A stretch of DNA of 62,000 bases from Symbiodinium natans (lineage: Eukaryota > Sar > Dinophyceae > Suessiales > Symbiodiniaceae), in the NCBI GenBank assembly GCA_905221605.1, contig CAJNDS010000191.1, positions 1 through 62,000 of the forward strand, in the 5' to 3' direction. Below the pieces are notes generated by a model that saw nothing but the letters and a program-made list of their open reading frames with translations, was not told the origin of the DNA and did not search any database. Shown here piece by piece: positions 30,180-41,279 of the stretch. A program made the translations under genes and the position numbers. Within the stretch, counting starts at the first letter, position 1; the number at the start of each line of letters is the position of its first letter.

Positions 30180-31560
30180 AACTGCTTTATTCTACTACGG
30201 GTCAGCTATAGGCCCTGCTTTAGAACAATCCCCAAATTTTCCCGGTCTGTGGGTTAGGGTTTTTTTACAGTGGTGGGGGCAATTGCCGTCTCCAAGTCCT
30301 GCCCTTCGCGTGGAAAGCTCACCAACTCCCTTTAGCTTGCAGACTGCACGGTTGGCGTAGCCTAGTCTGTGCCAAGTTACCCAAGCCCTCGAATGGCATG
30401 AATCCTACCTAAGAAGCACACACACACATACCCACCGCGCCGCTAGATACTGATGCGCACCCTGCACCGTACATCCCGAGCCCTGGACCCTAAAACCGCG
30501 CCCAGACCACCAAAGCCCCAAACGCTTACGTAAGCCAACCCCAACCGCTTAAGCCCTAAATCCTGATACTTACTGGCCGCAAGTAGCCCCTATAGGCCCA
30601 ACATAAGGTCCAATCAACAAAACCCCCTTTGTATTGCCATCCGGGGAACTGCTGGAGTGCCTTGGAGGTCTCCTGTCGTAGTTCAGGGTTGTTACCGACG
30701 GGCTGAATTAAAGTTTACGCCCGAGCTTAGCCGCTGCGCTTTTTGGGCTTTTGGGGAGGGGGGGGGGGGGGGGCTTCGGGGCTTTGGGGTGTTCTAAGGT
30801 TTCATGGTTTTAGCCTGAAACTTTTAGGGCTTAGGGTGCAAACCCCACACGCTGCTCCGCCCATTTCGCCGCACGCATAGTGGCAAGATTTTTGGGAATT
30901 TGGAGGAAGCTCGGAATCAGAAGGAAAAGCAAAAGGCAATGATTTCAGCATCGCGTTATCCTTTACGCGATCCCGGTTGAGGACAATCCGCGAGGTTCGC
31001 TTTTCTAAAATTGTGCTTGTGGTGGAAAGTCCCGGAACCCTAGACCCAAGACTTTTGGCAGGATTAGCTGTTGACTAGCAGGCGGTCTTCAGACTTGAGC
31101 CACTTGAGCCCAGTCAACAAGCAGCAACACAAGTTTATGTTTGTTTTTTTTTTTTGGGGGGGGGGGGGGGGGTGGATGGGATGGCCACATGGATGCAGCC
31201 TTAAAGGCCTTCGCCGACTTCGCCTACAGCCCGAAGGCAGAATTTTCTGAAACCCAAGAGCAAGCCCTAACTCTACACCCCACGCCTGGAACTTACTTCA
31301 CCAATACTCAGCTCAGAAAGAACTTAATCCTAGCATTAGCGTTCGTTGTTCCAGCGCCGTGACATGCCGGCGTGTTCGCCAATGCTTTTTGCCAAGGAAC
31401 AGTCAAGTGTAGACCTCATTTCTCAGGTAGACACTCTAGAATACGGAGCCCAAACAGGCTGCAACGTCTCAAGCCCTAGACCCTAAACCCTGCTTTAAAG
31501 CTCAAGTTGGGCCCATCTCATGCCCACTAAGCCCACTAACCCTAGACAAGTAGTGGTTCA
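30180..31560. other. Intergenic/intronic stretch
   Basis: It contains poly-G tracts (30760-30773, 31157-31172) and single CCCTAAA units. Possible micro-exons lie at about 30649-30672 (ETSKALQQ, acceptor CTACGACAG) and about 30845-30880 (TMRAAKWAEQR), neither firm. Confidence 0.4.
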
Positions 31561-31571
31561 GATAACAAAGC

Positions 31572-31612
31572 TGCCTCGAGCTTCGACTTCTCGGACCGAA
31601 GCCTCGGGATCT
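31572..31612 (-). CDS. Coiled-coil micro-exon, 41 nt (IPRLRSEKSKLEA)
   Basis: The acceptor is GGCACCTCCAAG, the donor GCTTTG. The peptide continues the charged heptad style. Confidence 0.45.
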
Positions 31613-31639
31613 CTTGGAGGTGCCAAAGTTAGAGCTTTA

Positions 31640-32840
31640 AGGCTTTAGGGGTTTAGGACCTAGGGCTTTATGGTTTAGGGCTGAGGGCTTAGGATGTCAG
31701 GATTTTCGGGTTGAGGGTTTGGGTTGAAAGGTTCAAAGGTCGGTTTTTTTCTCAGTTCCTCCCCTTCCCCCCTTCCCCCGCACCGCTTCCCTCTCGCCCC
31801 CGGCCTAGATGAGATCTAAAGCTGCTAGGCCCCTGGGTCTTGCGAGTCCTTGGTAGTAAGGAGCTGTCAAGCGGGATCTGTTGTACCATAAACGGGCTTA
31901 GGGCTCAGTGTTCAGGGTATCAGGGCGTTTCCGCCCATAAAAAGGCCGCCTTAGTTTTTTTTGGGATAAACTCATATTGGAAGCTGGCCTCTGCAAACTG
32001 GAACATGGGTAGCACTACGCATCCTAGGCGAGAAGAGCTCCACATCCAGGACTTTTGAAACAGAATGGCTCGTGCTTTATGTGATCATTTTTATGGGAGG
32101 ATGACGCTGGGTGTAGCATGGCCAACCATCGCACTTCCTGTTGGGCCAGCTTGCGCATGCCTGGTCATAAGAACCAGCCCTTGTCAATGGCTTGCAAAAC
32201 CTTCGGCCTTGAAGAACGAAGTCCAACGTTAGCATCAAATAACCAACTTCATTCTAGGGGGTTGTGCCTTGGACCCTTTCCAAACATCCCCAACGGGAAT
32301 ACAAGGGCCATACAAGGAGTAGGGGCACATCCTTTAGGGGTCCGAGTATGAATCCCTTCCTGATTCCTTCTGAAACAAGTCCCACACCCTCAAAGCCCCA
32401 AATCCAACTTCCGGGAACCGACTTGCCAACCCGGGGGCTTGTCTCTCGCCCCCCGGCTCTCTGCCACCTGTTCTCGTGACCGAAAACTTGGAAGTTTAAG
32501 GGGTCAGGGCACCACAGGCTGAGACTTTGAGTTCGGTTCATGGCTTCGCGTGGGATTCGGCTGGCCAGTATCTGGACTAGAAAAGGCGAGCAATTAAGCT
32601 TGCTGGATTTTTGGCACCTGTGTCACGTCGCCGCATAACCTCCCGATTTCTGGCTGCTGGGCTCTAGTTTGGTTGTGCCTGAGGCACGTGCAGCAACTTT
32701 TGCTGCAGAGGAGCACTCGGCAGCAAACTTGGCCCTGCCCGAAATCTGAAAAACTGCTTCAGCTGGGCAGTTGCGAATCTAAGCCGTGCCTGTTCCGTGT
32801 TGCTACGCAGCAAACTGATCGGCCTCAGGCAGCTTTGGAG
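31640..32840. other. Intergenic/intronic stretch without a supported gene
   Basis: Only isolated TTTAGGG-like words and pyrimidine tracts (31740-31800) are seen. ORFs at 32118-32541 have no coding features. Confidence 0.5.
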
Positions 32841-32846
32841 ATCTAA

Positions 32847-34650
32847 TCAATACTCCAGAACTGTCCCACAAGAACCATGCATGGAAAGCGATTGGATTTT
32901 CGCATCGTAGAACGAATAGTAAACATAATCCTCTGGAATCTTAGGTTTCGGTACTTCACCGGTCTGAATGGCTTGATCCCATCCTCCCCTTGGACTTCCA
33001 GCTTCCACAGAGCCCCAGACCTTCCGATAGTCGGCACTGTTGGGTAACGGCCGAGAATTGAACGGAGAGATCCATGTGCGAAAGAGTAGTCGACCTTCTT
33101 GGCCCCAAGCACCACTTTCTTCTTTTGGAGTTACAGCCCAATTGCCTCGTCCATGGTAGACCTGCAGGCATTGGTTGTGCTTTGGTTCTGACTCGATTTG
33201 AATCATTGAAATTCATTCACATCTGTTATTAGTCATTCGGAGTCCTGGTGATGATTGATGCTTATCTTGTCACAAGCCCATTGAACGCAAAGTCTTTGAA
33301 CAAGCTTTCCAACGTCCAGCTCCCAGGCCTGGTGGTTGTTCAAGAAATACATCATTCCCGGCTGCATGGTAAACTCGGCCCCGAGCTCCATACCGATCTC
33401 TTCAATGGCATCCAAGGCTTCTGCTGTTTCGTAGCTTTTGCCGCGCCATCCAGAAACTGGGCGTTCTCCACATAAGAAGGAGAAATTTGGGTGGTGAATT
33501 GACCACTCGGAGTGACTCCCACGATGGGCAAGCAGAAGTATCCACCCTCACCCTCCCAGATTCGATCGATTGGCTCAGTCAAGGCCTTGGCCAATTCAGG
33601 AGAGCGGCTTAGGATGGCATTGTAGACTGCTGGTGCCGAACACACGCGAGAGGCTCCCCCACTTGGGGCCCTGCGAATGCACAACAGAGAGATCACATCG
33701 CAGCGGTCGGTGTGGAGCCTGAAGTGATTGTTCGTCTGCTTGCCAAGCTTGGGAGTCTCTCCCGTCATCTCTGCTTGGATGAGGCCAAGTGGCATACCAT
33801 AGCCTCGAGAGACAGATCGCAAACCACTGGAGCTTTGCAGCATCACATGGCCAAGATGTGCTGAAATACCCATGTACATGACTGCCAGGTCTTTGTGAGA
33901 CAAATCTGGATCGTCCACTGGCATGTTGCGAACCATTGCCAATCCTTTTCCAAATTCGATCTCATCAGCAATTGCTGCAAGTTTCTGGGTCATGGCGTCG
34001 CCGAGAGGGAATTGTTCTTTGGGGAACACCTCCGGCACCCCTTCTGCCCTCCATGTAACTCTTTGGAGACAGGCCCGGGTAGCACACTTCAGATCAGCAA
34101 TCTCACCGAACGACAACTCAAGTCCCCACATGCTGCAGTTTTTCAAGTCATCGCCTGTCCAAACTGCCGGACCTTTGAAGGCTTTTTGGAGATTGTTGGC
34201 TTGCAACGGCGTTGCCTCTTTTTCAGCCAAGCTCCTTAAGGTCTCTGCTTCCCAGCAAAGACCAAACTTAGGGGTCTGGGAATTTTCACTGACCTTCAAC
34301 CTCAAGCTGCTATCGCTGAAGCAGGTATGAAACCGGTCGGCCTGGGCTTTGCCATTGCCACCTGACATGACCTTTTGAAGCCAGGAGGTAGGAAAGTTGA
34401 AGTCCGTGCCATCTGTGAAACCGACATTCAAGCCAGAACGCAACGACTCAGCATAGCGAAACCGCAGACTTCGCTGCTCTGGCATCACATGTTTCAGTGG
34501 GGTTTCCTCTGTCAAGATGCTTTGGGAACCACTGGAAGACACGATCCGGGTCGTAAAGGATCGCTGCCATGTCGACCATGCGCGGCTTCCTGGGAAGATA
34601 GAGGGGCCCCTCAATGCCGAGGCCGCCGATGCATAGGATGCCGCAGCCAT
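32847..34650 (-). CDS. TauD/TfdA-like Fe(II)/2-oxoglutarate dioxygenase; two exons, one apparent frameshift
   Basis: The enzyme family hydroxylates small substrates using Fe(II), O2 and 2-oxoglutarate. Exon 1 (34650-33329) encodes an N-terminal extension, KGPAVWTGDDLKNCSMWGLE, KGLAMVRNMPVDD, the first metal motif HxD in NNHFRLHTDRCD, and MYFLNNHQ at its end. Exon 2 (33161-32847) begins VYHGRGNWAV, which supplies the distal His and Arg (H-x-G/R pattern), and ends at GTVLEY. The 167-nt intron is of GC-AG type and joins phase 0. At about 33421 one base seems to be missing: the frame to the left reads ATKQQ, the frame after it reads EALDAIEEIGMELGAEFTM. This is either a real lesion or an assembly error. 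Upstream of 34650 other frames (for example an ATG at 34778) are coding-like, so the N-terminus may be longer. Confidence 0.75.
33162..33328 (-). other. GC-AG intron of the dioxygenase gene (167 nt)
   Basis: The junctions on the minus strand are AACCACCAG|GCCTGGGAG and TGCCTGCAG|GTCTACCAT. Splicing joins NNHQ to VYHGR, where family members have a continuous strand, so the prediction is strong. Confidence 0.75.
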
Positions 34651-34837
34651 AATGAATGGCCCTCGATGGTCCCAAAATCTTGAGCCAAGTCATCGAGCGA
34701 CGCTCTCACTGCTCTGAGATTGAGATTAACTTCCACCCCTTTCACACACGCTTGAAGCACATCCAATTTCACATGCATTGCCTACGCAAAAGAAACACCA
34801 AATCCATGTAGCTTCACACTGTGCAGTCGCCAGACGC

Positions 34838-34876
34838 CTGCTTCTCAAGGGACGAGAGGGCGTTGAGCTCCTCCTC
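34838..34876 (-). CDS. Coiled-coil micro-exon, 39 nt (EEELNALSSLEKQ)
   Basis: The acceptor is TTGGGCCTTTAG, the donor GCGTCT; phase 0, 13 codons. The AG of the acceptor is part of a TTTAGG word. Confidence 0.5.
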
Positions 34877-35289
34877 CTAAAGGCCCAAGGCTGGGGGTTA
34901 GGGTTCGCTCGGAGTTCAGGTTTTGAGGTTTAAGGCAGGACGACCCCCCAAAGATTCGACTTCAGCGCCCGCACGCAGGGGGTTAAGCTGTGGGGGTTGA
35001 CCAAGAGCGTTTTCAGGGTCTTAAGCTTTGCGGTGTGAAGTGTGGTGGTCGGGGTTTAGTGTTCTATTGGGAAGGTTGCGCACGTGAGGGATTTGGGTCA
35101 ACGGCTGTGAATTTAGAGGTTGCTTTTTGGGGGAGCCTCAACTGCAGACCCGCCTAATGGAGGTCAATCGGAACGGGTATTTGGGGTAGTGACGGGTGGT
35201 GTCTAAGTCAGACCGGAACTATATTCGTAAGGATTGAAACGGAACAACAGGGAAATCATTTAGACCCCTCTATGAACCATTATGGGGGC

Positions 35290-35358
35290 CTGTGCGGCGA
35301 ACTCGAGGCGATGTGCGGCGATCTCCTCGCGATACACTGCCGCCTCGGAACTCCTCTC
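35290..35358 (-). CDS. Coiled-coil micro-exon, 69 nt (23 codons)
   Basis: It reads ERSSEAAVYREEIAAHRLEF then AAQ. The acceptor is GGGTGCTCAAG, 20 bases from a two-unit telomere-like array (35378-35391); the donor is GCCCCC. The open frame extends seven codons upstream of the acceptor. Confidence 0.55.
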
Positions 35359-35852
35359 CTTGAGCACCCGGCGGAAGTTTAGGGTTTAGGGTAACATTGT
35401 TTGTTTCGTGGTCAGAAATAGCGAGCTCAGTTTCAACAAGGGTCTAGCTTGTCTAGCTTCTGTCGAATGTAGAACATGTAGGTTCAAGGCTTTGCATTTC
35501 GAGCAGACTGGTTTCAGGACAAATGCCTTGTCTGGTGGCTTGAGGCAAGCAGTGTGTTACACTCATGTGTAACGACGTCGACATTCCAAAGGGCAGAATG
35601 GGGTTCCTTATGCCCGGACCTGAACCCTGCCCTCAGAAAGCAGCCCCACGCTTTAACTTTTGATACGTGCTGTGATCACCCTTAAACCCTAAACTTTAAA
35701 ACCCTAGCTTACCCTAAGCCACCAAATGACCCGAAAGTCCCCAAACTCTAACTTTAAAATCTTGAGCCAGTTGACAAGACTAAGTGTTCCCATGAACAAG
35801 CTGCCACTCGATTTCCAAAACCTCTGAACCTAGCACGCAGCTGCCCAATAAC

Positions 35853-35954
35853 CTGGCCTCCGACTTCTGTCGATCCGCCTCCAGCAGGTCTCTCATGGCC
35901 TTCGCCTGCGCCTGCACTTGGTCCTGCTCCTCCTGGGCAGCTTCTTGCAGGGAT
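35853..35954 (-). CDS. Coiled-coil micro-exon, 102 nt
   Basis: The longest exon of the series. The acceptor is GAGACTTCAG, the donor GTTATT. It begins SLQEAAQEEQDQVQAQAKAM and ends in DLLEADRQKSEA, a textbook coiled-coil composition. Confidence 0.65.
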
Positions 35955-36545
35955 CTGAAGTCTCATAAAGCCTAGAAACCCCAGACCCGGGTGCTAGGAG
36001 GTGACCTGATGTGTAAGTGAACACCTGCCCCTACTCAACACCCTGAACCCGCCTGGGGTTCAAGCTTTATGGCTACGGAACTGACCCATAAACTTAGGGT
36101 GTAGGGTTTAAGGTTATTGTGGGTGAGGGTTTAGGGTTCATATGCAGTTTCTGAAACGGGGTACTATACCCTTGCAGATACCAAAGTGCGACCAACTCTT
36201 GCAAGTCCGACAACCCTCGGGTACCTCCAGCGGCTGGAGAGCAAGTAGCAACGCCTCACGGTCGTCCTGCCGTGAGCCAGGCAGTTCAATCGGCAACATG
36301 CCTTGTCGGGACTCTATTCAACTCTTGTGCTTGTGCTCCGATGCTGAGGTGAAGAGATAAAGATACAACACCTTCAAGGCAAAGGTGCTTGTTGCTAATT
36401 AAGCAGGTATGGACCACAGTTTCAAATGGTGTGTTTGTGTGTCTGTGTGTGTGTGCGTGTTTGCGGGCCAGGGGGGGGGGTGGGGTGGGGCGGGCGTCCT
36501 CTTTTGCTTGTAGGGGTCTGCGGTCTACACTCTAAACCCACAAAC

Positions 36546-36610
36546 CCTCGAGCCTTGTGCCTCTCCGTCTGATGCTCCAGTTCCACGAGGTCCTCTTTGG
36601 CCTGCTTTGC
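36546..36610 (-). CDS. Coiled-coil micro-exon, 65 nt
   Basis: The acceptor is CTCATGAAAG, the donor GTTTGT. It reads AKQAKEDLVELEHQTERHKA then R, with Leu/Val heptad spacing. Confidence 0.6.
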
Positions 36611-36682
36611 CTTTCATGAGTGCTGTCTTTGCTAGGCCTGCCAACGCCATAACTAACGCTTACAAACTACTAATGAAAAAAG

Positions 36683-37330
36683 TAGTAAGTAGCAAGTAGC
36701 AAGTAGCAAGTAGCAAGTAGCAAGTAGTAAGTAGTAAGTAGTAAGTAGTAAGTAGTAAGTAGTAAGTAGTAAGTAGTAAGTAGTAAGTAGTAAGTAGTAA
36801 GTCGTAAGTCGTAAGTTGTAAGTCGTAAGTTGTAAGCAAAAAGTAGAAAGCAGAAAGTAGAAAGTACAAGGTAGAAGGTAGAAAGTAGACAGTATAGAAA
36901 GTAGAAAGTAGAAAGTCGAAAGTAGGAAGTAGGAAGTAGAAAGTAGAACGTAGAAAGTAGTAAGTAGTAAGTAGTAAGTCGTAAGTAGTAAGTAGTAAGT
37001 AGTTAGTAAGTAGTTAGTGGTAAGTAGTAGTAAGTAGTAGTAAGTAGTAGTAAGTAGTAGTAAGTAGTAGTAAGTAGTAGTAAGTAGTAGTAAGTAGTAG
37101 TAAGTAGTAAGTAGTAGTTAGTAAGTAGTAAGTAGTAAGTAGTAAGTAGTAAGTAGTAAGTAGTAAGTAGTAAGTAGTAAGTAGTAAGTAGTAAGTAGTA
37201 AGTAGTAAGTAGTAAGTAGTAAGTAGTAAGTAGTAAGTAATAAGTAGTAAGTAGTAAGTAGTATGTAGTAAGTAGTAAGTAGTAAGTAGAAACAGTAGGT
37301 AGTAGTACGTAGTAGGAAGTAGTAACAGTA
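36683..37330 (+). repeat. Large heptanucleotide microsatellite (AGTAGTA)n with diverged flanks
   Basis: About 650 bases built on the 7-mer AGTAGTA (complement TACTACT), with AAGTAGA/AAGTAGC variants in 36683-36960, a triplet-rich insert at 37025-37110 (AGTAGTAGTA), then long pure stretches 37130-37250. On the minus strand it reads as poly-(TYYLLL). Confidence 0.95.
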
Positions 37331-37597
37331 GCAATAAACGTGCCATCGGAATCCAGCGCAAGTGGAGAACGGGGTTTGGTGCAAGTGGAGAACACGCCCA
37401 GGCTCACGCAACAGCCGGATATGGCCTCAGCGAGCTCCTCAGCTCCTCACCAACTTGCCAGCAACACCGCCGTGAGCAGCCTGAGTCGCAGCCTTGCAGT
37501 CCACTACGAAACGCAAAAGCAACCCTGCACGAAGACAGATCCTCACCAACCCGCGATCACCGAGCCACCACGAGCAGCGACGGCCCAAGCAGCCACC

Positions 37598-39150
37598 TCA
37601 GAGACTGCCATCAGCGGCAACGACGCAGGTCATGGCGCAGGGCGTCGCGCGACTCATCGACGTCAAAGATGAAGGCGGCATCAGCATCTCATCCACGACC
37701 CTGCCAAACGGACGCTTTTTACCCCTGTGAGTTTCCTCGCAAAGCCCAAGCCAGATGCGGACGGACGCAAGCCAGCGTGTCCGCTTGAAGGCGCAGTGAA
37801 AGCGTATTACACACCCATGCTGACGCAGTGCTCTGATGCTTTCGGAGATCTTGGAGATCAATTTGCCTGCAACGCCACCTCCGCGAGCAGCTTTTATGGC
37901 AGCCTGACAGTCGACAACGAAGTGAAGAAGCCCAGGCAGGGAGCAAGTCAGAAGAACACGCAGGTTCTCGGATCCTTTTGTCGCAAAAAGAAGAGTTTTT
38001 TTCAATGATTGATAATGGGGTGAGATGAAATTGAAAATGGGGAATTTCTCGACATCCTTTCATCTATAGTAGTTGAAATATTGCGATGAGAGGGGAATCG
38101 ATAAATGGATGAATAATATTCCGATTATCATATTTTCTTTATTATTTAACCTTCAAATATTGATGAAGAAGATAAAGGATGGGAATTTTGATCTCAATTT
38201 GCAGACGATTAGGACCAATATGAATTCATATATCTTATGATCGACAAATCATCGAGATTTATCAAGATCTTCATATTAGGAATTAGATTGAAATTAGAAT
38301 CAAAAACAATTTATCAATGATATCCAAATGTCGATCATCTGATATCCTCACTATCTCGATCATTTCGTGTCATTAATCTTCATAGAATTTCCTCCATCAT
38401 ATAATTCTTGATTTTATAATAACCCCTCAATTCTCAATTAAGAAAAATGAACCGATTATGATACGATTTTTAAATCGAATTTATGAATCGATATATCCAA
38501 AAAAATCATGAACCGGAGAGATAGATTATGGACCTTGGCTCAATCGTATTCAGAATCAAAGAATGCAAATTTGAATATCAAAATCCGAATGGGATACGAG
38601 AGATTTCTATTCCAAAAAGAACCAATTATTCCTAATTCGTGATCCAATATAAAATCGAAAAGAGAAAAGAAATTTTATGTCCAAAAATGAAAATATGACC
38701 CTCGCCGATCACCGGGCCAGCGACCACGGAATCCTGACTGGCGACAGCCCAAGAAGCGGCCACGTCAGAGACAGAGCTGCCATCGGTGGCGATGTGCCAA
38801 GGAGAAGGTTCGCCAAGAACATGCTGAAGAACATGCCTCAAGCCACGTAAAGAGAGGCGTCGGGGAATCGATGCCCATGGCAAAGGAGCGGATGCTGCCA
38901 CCAGCGTCACGCCGACGAAGAATGCGCTCATCCCACCACCAGCCAAGCTCAGCCAGGACCTGGGAGGCCACTGGCAATAAAGAGGGCCAGCGCTTAGCAG
39001 CAAAAGCATGGAGCCATGCTCACGCCACGCTGCAGCCTCCTGCGATAGGCATCCTTCAACAAGTAGAAGACAAACAAGCAGCATCCTGCTGTACGAGTGG
39101 AGCCCTTTGAGGGCCAGTACAAGCAAGAGGTACATGACACTCGAAGTCAC
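37598..39150 (-). pseudogene. LINE remnant: end of ORF2 with RNase H domain, split by an A+T-rich insert
   Basis: The 39150-38690 part (minus) has AWREHGSMLL, then in a second frame VLAELGWWWDERILRRRDAG, and ends with WHIATDGSSVSDVAASWAVA, the start of an RNase H domain (first catalytic Asp in TDGS). The other part (about 37965-37600) has HFVVDCQAAIKAARGGGVAG, which matches the RNase H strand and helix with a later catalytic Asp (VVDC). The two halves are separated by 38005-38690. RNase H removes template RNA during retrotransposition. Frameshifts and the insert make this copy dead. Confidence 0.6.
38005..38690. other. A+T-rich insert of unknown origin inside the RNase H remnant
   Basis: About 680 bases are strongly A+T-rich, with many GAT/ATC words (GAATCGAT, GATTTATCAAGATC), in sharp contrast to both flanks. 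No ORF over 60 codons lies wholly within it and no repeat structure is visible. Composition suggests transferred organelle, bacterial or viral DNA. I see no target-site duplication. Confidence 0.5.
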
Positions 39151-39174
39151 ATGCCACAGCCATGTGACGTCGTG

Positions 39175-39640
<466 letters not shown>

Positions 39641-39767
39641 GAGCACCAGCAGTAGCAACATGTATAATATTACTATTTGTCGATTAGTCATCAGATCAAT
39701 CACAACAGCAGTAGGAGGAGGAGCAACAGTAGCGTGAGCGGCAGCATCAGTAGCAATGGAGGCTGGC

Positions 39768-39834
39768 CTTGAGGCGGAACTCCTCCTCGTGGTGCAGGAA
39801 GCGCTGTTCGCTACTGCGCAGGTCCAGCTCTTGC
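39768..39834 (-). CDS. Coiled-coil micro-exon, 67 nt
   Basis: It reads QELDLRSSEQRFLHHEEEFR then LK. The acceptor is CAAAGCTGGAG, the donor GCCAGC. Strong heptad pattern. Confidence 0.5.
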
Positions 39835-40078
39835 CTCCAGCTTTGCCAAACAAACCCTAAATCCTTAGGCCCCAAACCCTACACTCTCCGAGCCCAAACC
39901 CTCTGAACCCAAATCCTAAGCCGACCCGAAGAGTCCATGGCCAAGCCTGAGCCTCAAAGCCTTCTGTAAACCCCCTACACACCCTCAACCCGAATAACGC
40001 GAAACCCTGATCCTGAACCCAAATCACCTCAGCTTTAGGCTTCAGGGCTTAACAGTAGTGTTTAGGGTTTGGCGAAAC

Positions 40079-40141
40079 TTCGGCACGGCACTGCAGCAGC
40101 TCGTCCATCTCCTGCTTTGCCTCAGATTTTGACGAGTTCTG
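40079..40141 (-). CDS. Coiled-coil micro-exon, 63 nt (21 codons, three heptads)
   Basis: The acceptor is CAGGGTGTTAAG, the donor GTTTCG; phase 0. It reads QNSSKSEAKQEMDELLQCRA then E. Telomere-like units lie within 30 bases on both sides. Confidence 0.55.
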
Positions 40142-40736
40142 CTTAACACCCTGAATTCTAAACCCTAAACCCTAAACCTTGCAAGGGATCCCATGGCTTT
40201 CCACTTAGGTTTTGGTTATTTGGGACTCCCCTTGAGCCAATAAGGTCGCTTCGTAGTTGCTATCGAGTTATATCCAATCCGGGGTTTAGGGATTAAGCCC
40301 TTTCAATAACCCCCCGTTACTGGATAGCCAGATTCAGTGATTCAAGAAGACGTAGGGGAAACTAACACAAGAAAAACATCTAGTCTGTTCCGGCTAGCAG
40401 TACAGAATCCTTCAGAGTTGCGAAGACTATTCCTTTCAAATCCCTATACAGTTCTACAATCACATTGTCCCAAAAGTACCACTCTAGTTAAGCTCGCCCC
40501 TCTATTCACCCCTGTAATACCCCTTTACCCTAAACGTGCACCTCCTCAGGGGGAGGTGAATGCCCAGGCTCAGCGCAAAACCTCCCCCCCCCCCCCCCAA
40601 GACGACCGTTGCCAAGGGCTTTGGGTTGAGGGCTTATATGAGTAATCATAGAATAACGTTAGTAGATAAACAAATAACACAGTCCAATAACACATGATAG
40701 GCCCGGCTTCAAAAGTCGCCCCAAGTTCTGCGAAGC

Positions 40737-40811
40737 TGCCGCCTCAGTTTCGCGGATGTGAGTGTCCCACTCCTCCGTCAGGCTCGTTGTTTGGTTCTTG
40801 ACCACGCGGAG
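40737..40811 (-). CDS. Coiled-coil micro-exon, 75 nt
   Basis: It reads LRVVKNQTTSLTEEWDTHIR then ETEAA. The acceptor is CATTCGCGGCAG, the proposed donor GCTTCG (GC type). The open frame extends further, so the 3' border is uncertain. Confidence 0.45.
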
Positions 40812-41039
40812 CTGCCGCGAATGCTGCGTTCTCACCTGCGCAAAGTGGCCCTTTCCCGGGCTTCGGGTTGTCAGACGGTGCTCAGTTTTCCCAGTTTTCC
40901 CGACATCATGAAGCAGGGACCATGTCCTCCCCGAAGCCCCTACCATCCTCCCTTCTTTCTGGGGTGTGTAAGAGAAGATTTAACATCTTAATCAGCAGGC
41001 AAAGAAGCCCGGGTACCAAGTGGGGGCTCCTAGCCCCGC

Positions 41040-41117
41040 CTTGCGCATCTGCTCCTGCGCTGCTTCGGCACGGGAGGTGGCATCACGAAGTTCCAGCTGC
41101 GACTGCGCGAGCTGGGC
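41040..41117 (-). CDS. Coiled-coil micro-exon, 78 nt (26 codons)
   Basis: A pyrimidine tract (CCCCTCTCCCCTT) leads to the acceptor CAACTGGAG; the donor is GCGGGG. It reads AQLAQSQLELRDATSRAEAA then QEQMRK, phase 0. Confidence 0.6.
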
Positions 41118-41279
41118 CTCCAGTTGCGAAGGGGAGAGGGGCCGAGAGTTGGCGGGGTTGGAATTTGAGGGCCCCTAGCAGCATGTTGCGGTTTAGCATC
41201 CGATGGGGAGGTTGGAAATATGGACCAATGGTCCGGTGTTGATAAGGACTCATCCGGACTCATCCGCCTGCTTCATTGA

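Noticed and set aside
36069-36079. ATGGCTACGG, complement of the spliced leader's 5' part
   Set aside because: Ten bases only, and the adjoining leader sequence does not match; compatible with chance.
36660-37411. Tyr/Leu-rich ORFs on the minus strand
   Set aside because: Encoded entirely by the (AGTAGTA)n heptamer satellite.
40220-40236. CTTGAGCCAATAAGG as a reversed leader remnant
   Set aside because: Only the first ten bases fit; the rest does not, and no gene lies next to it on that strand.
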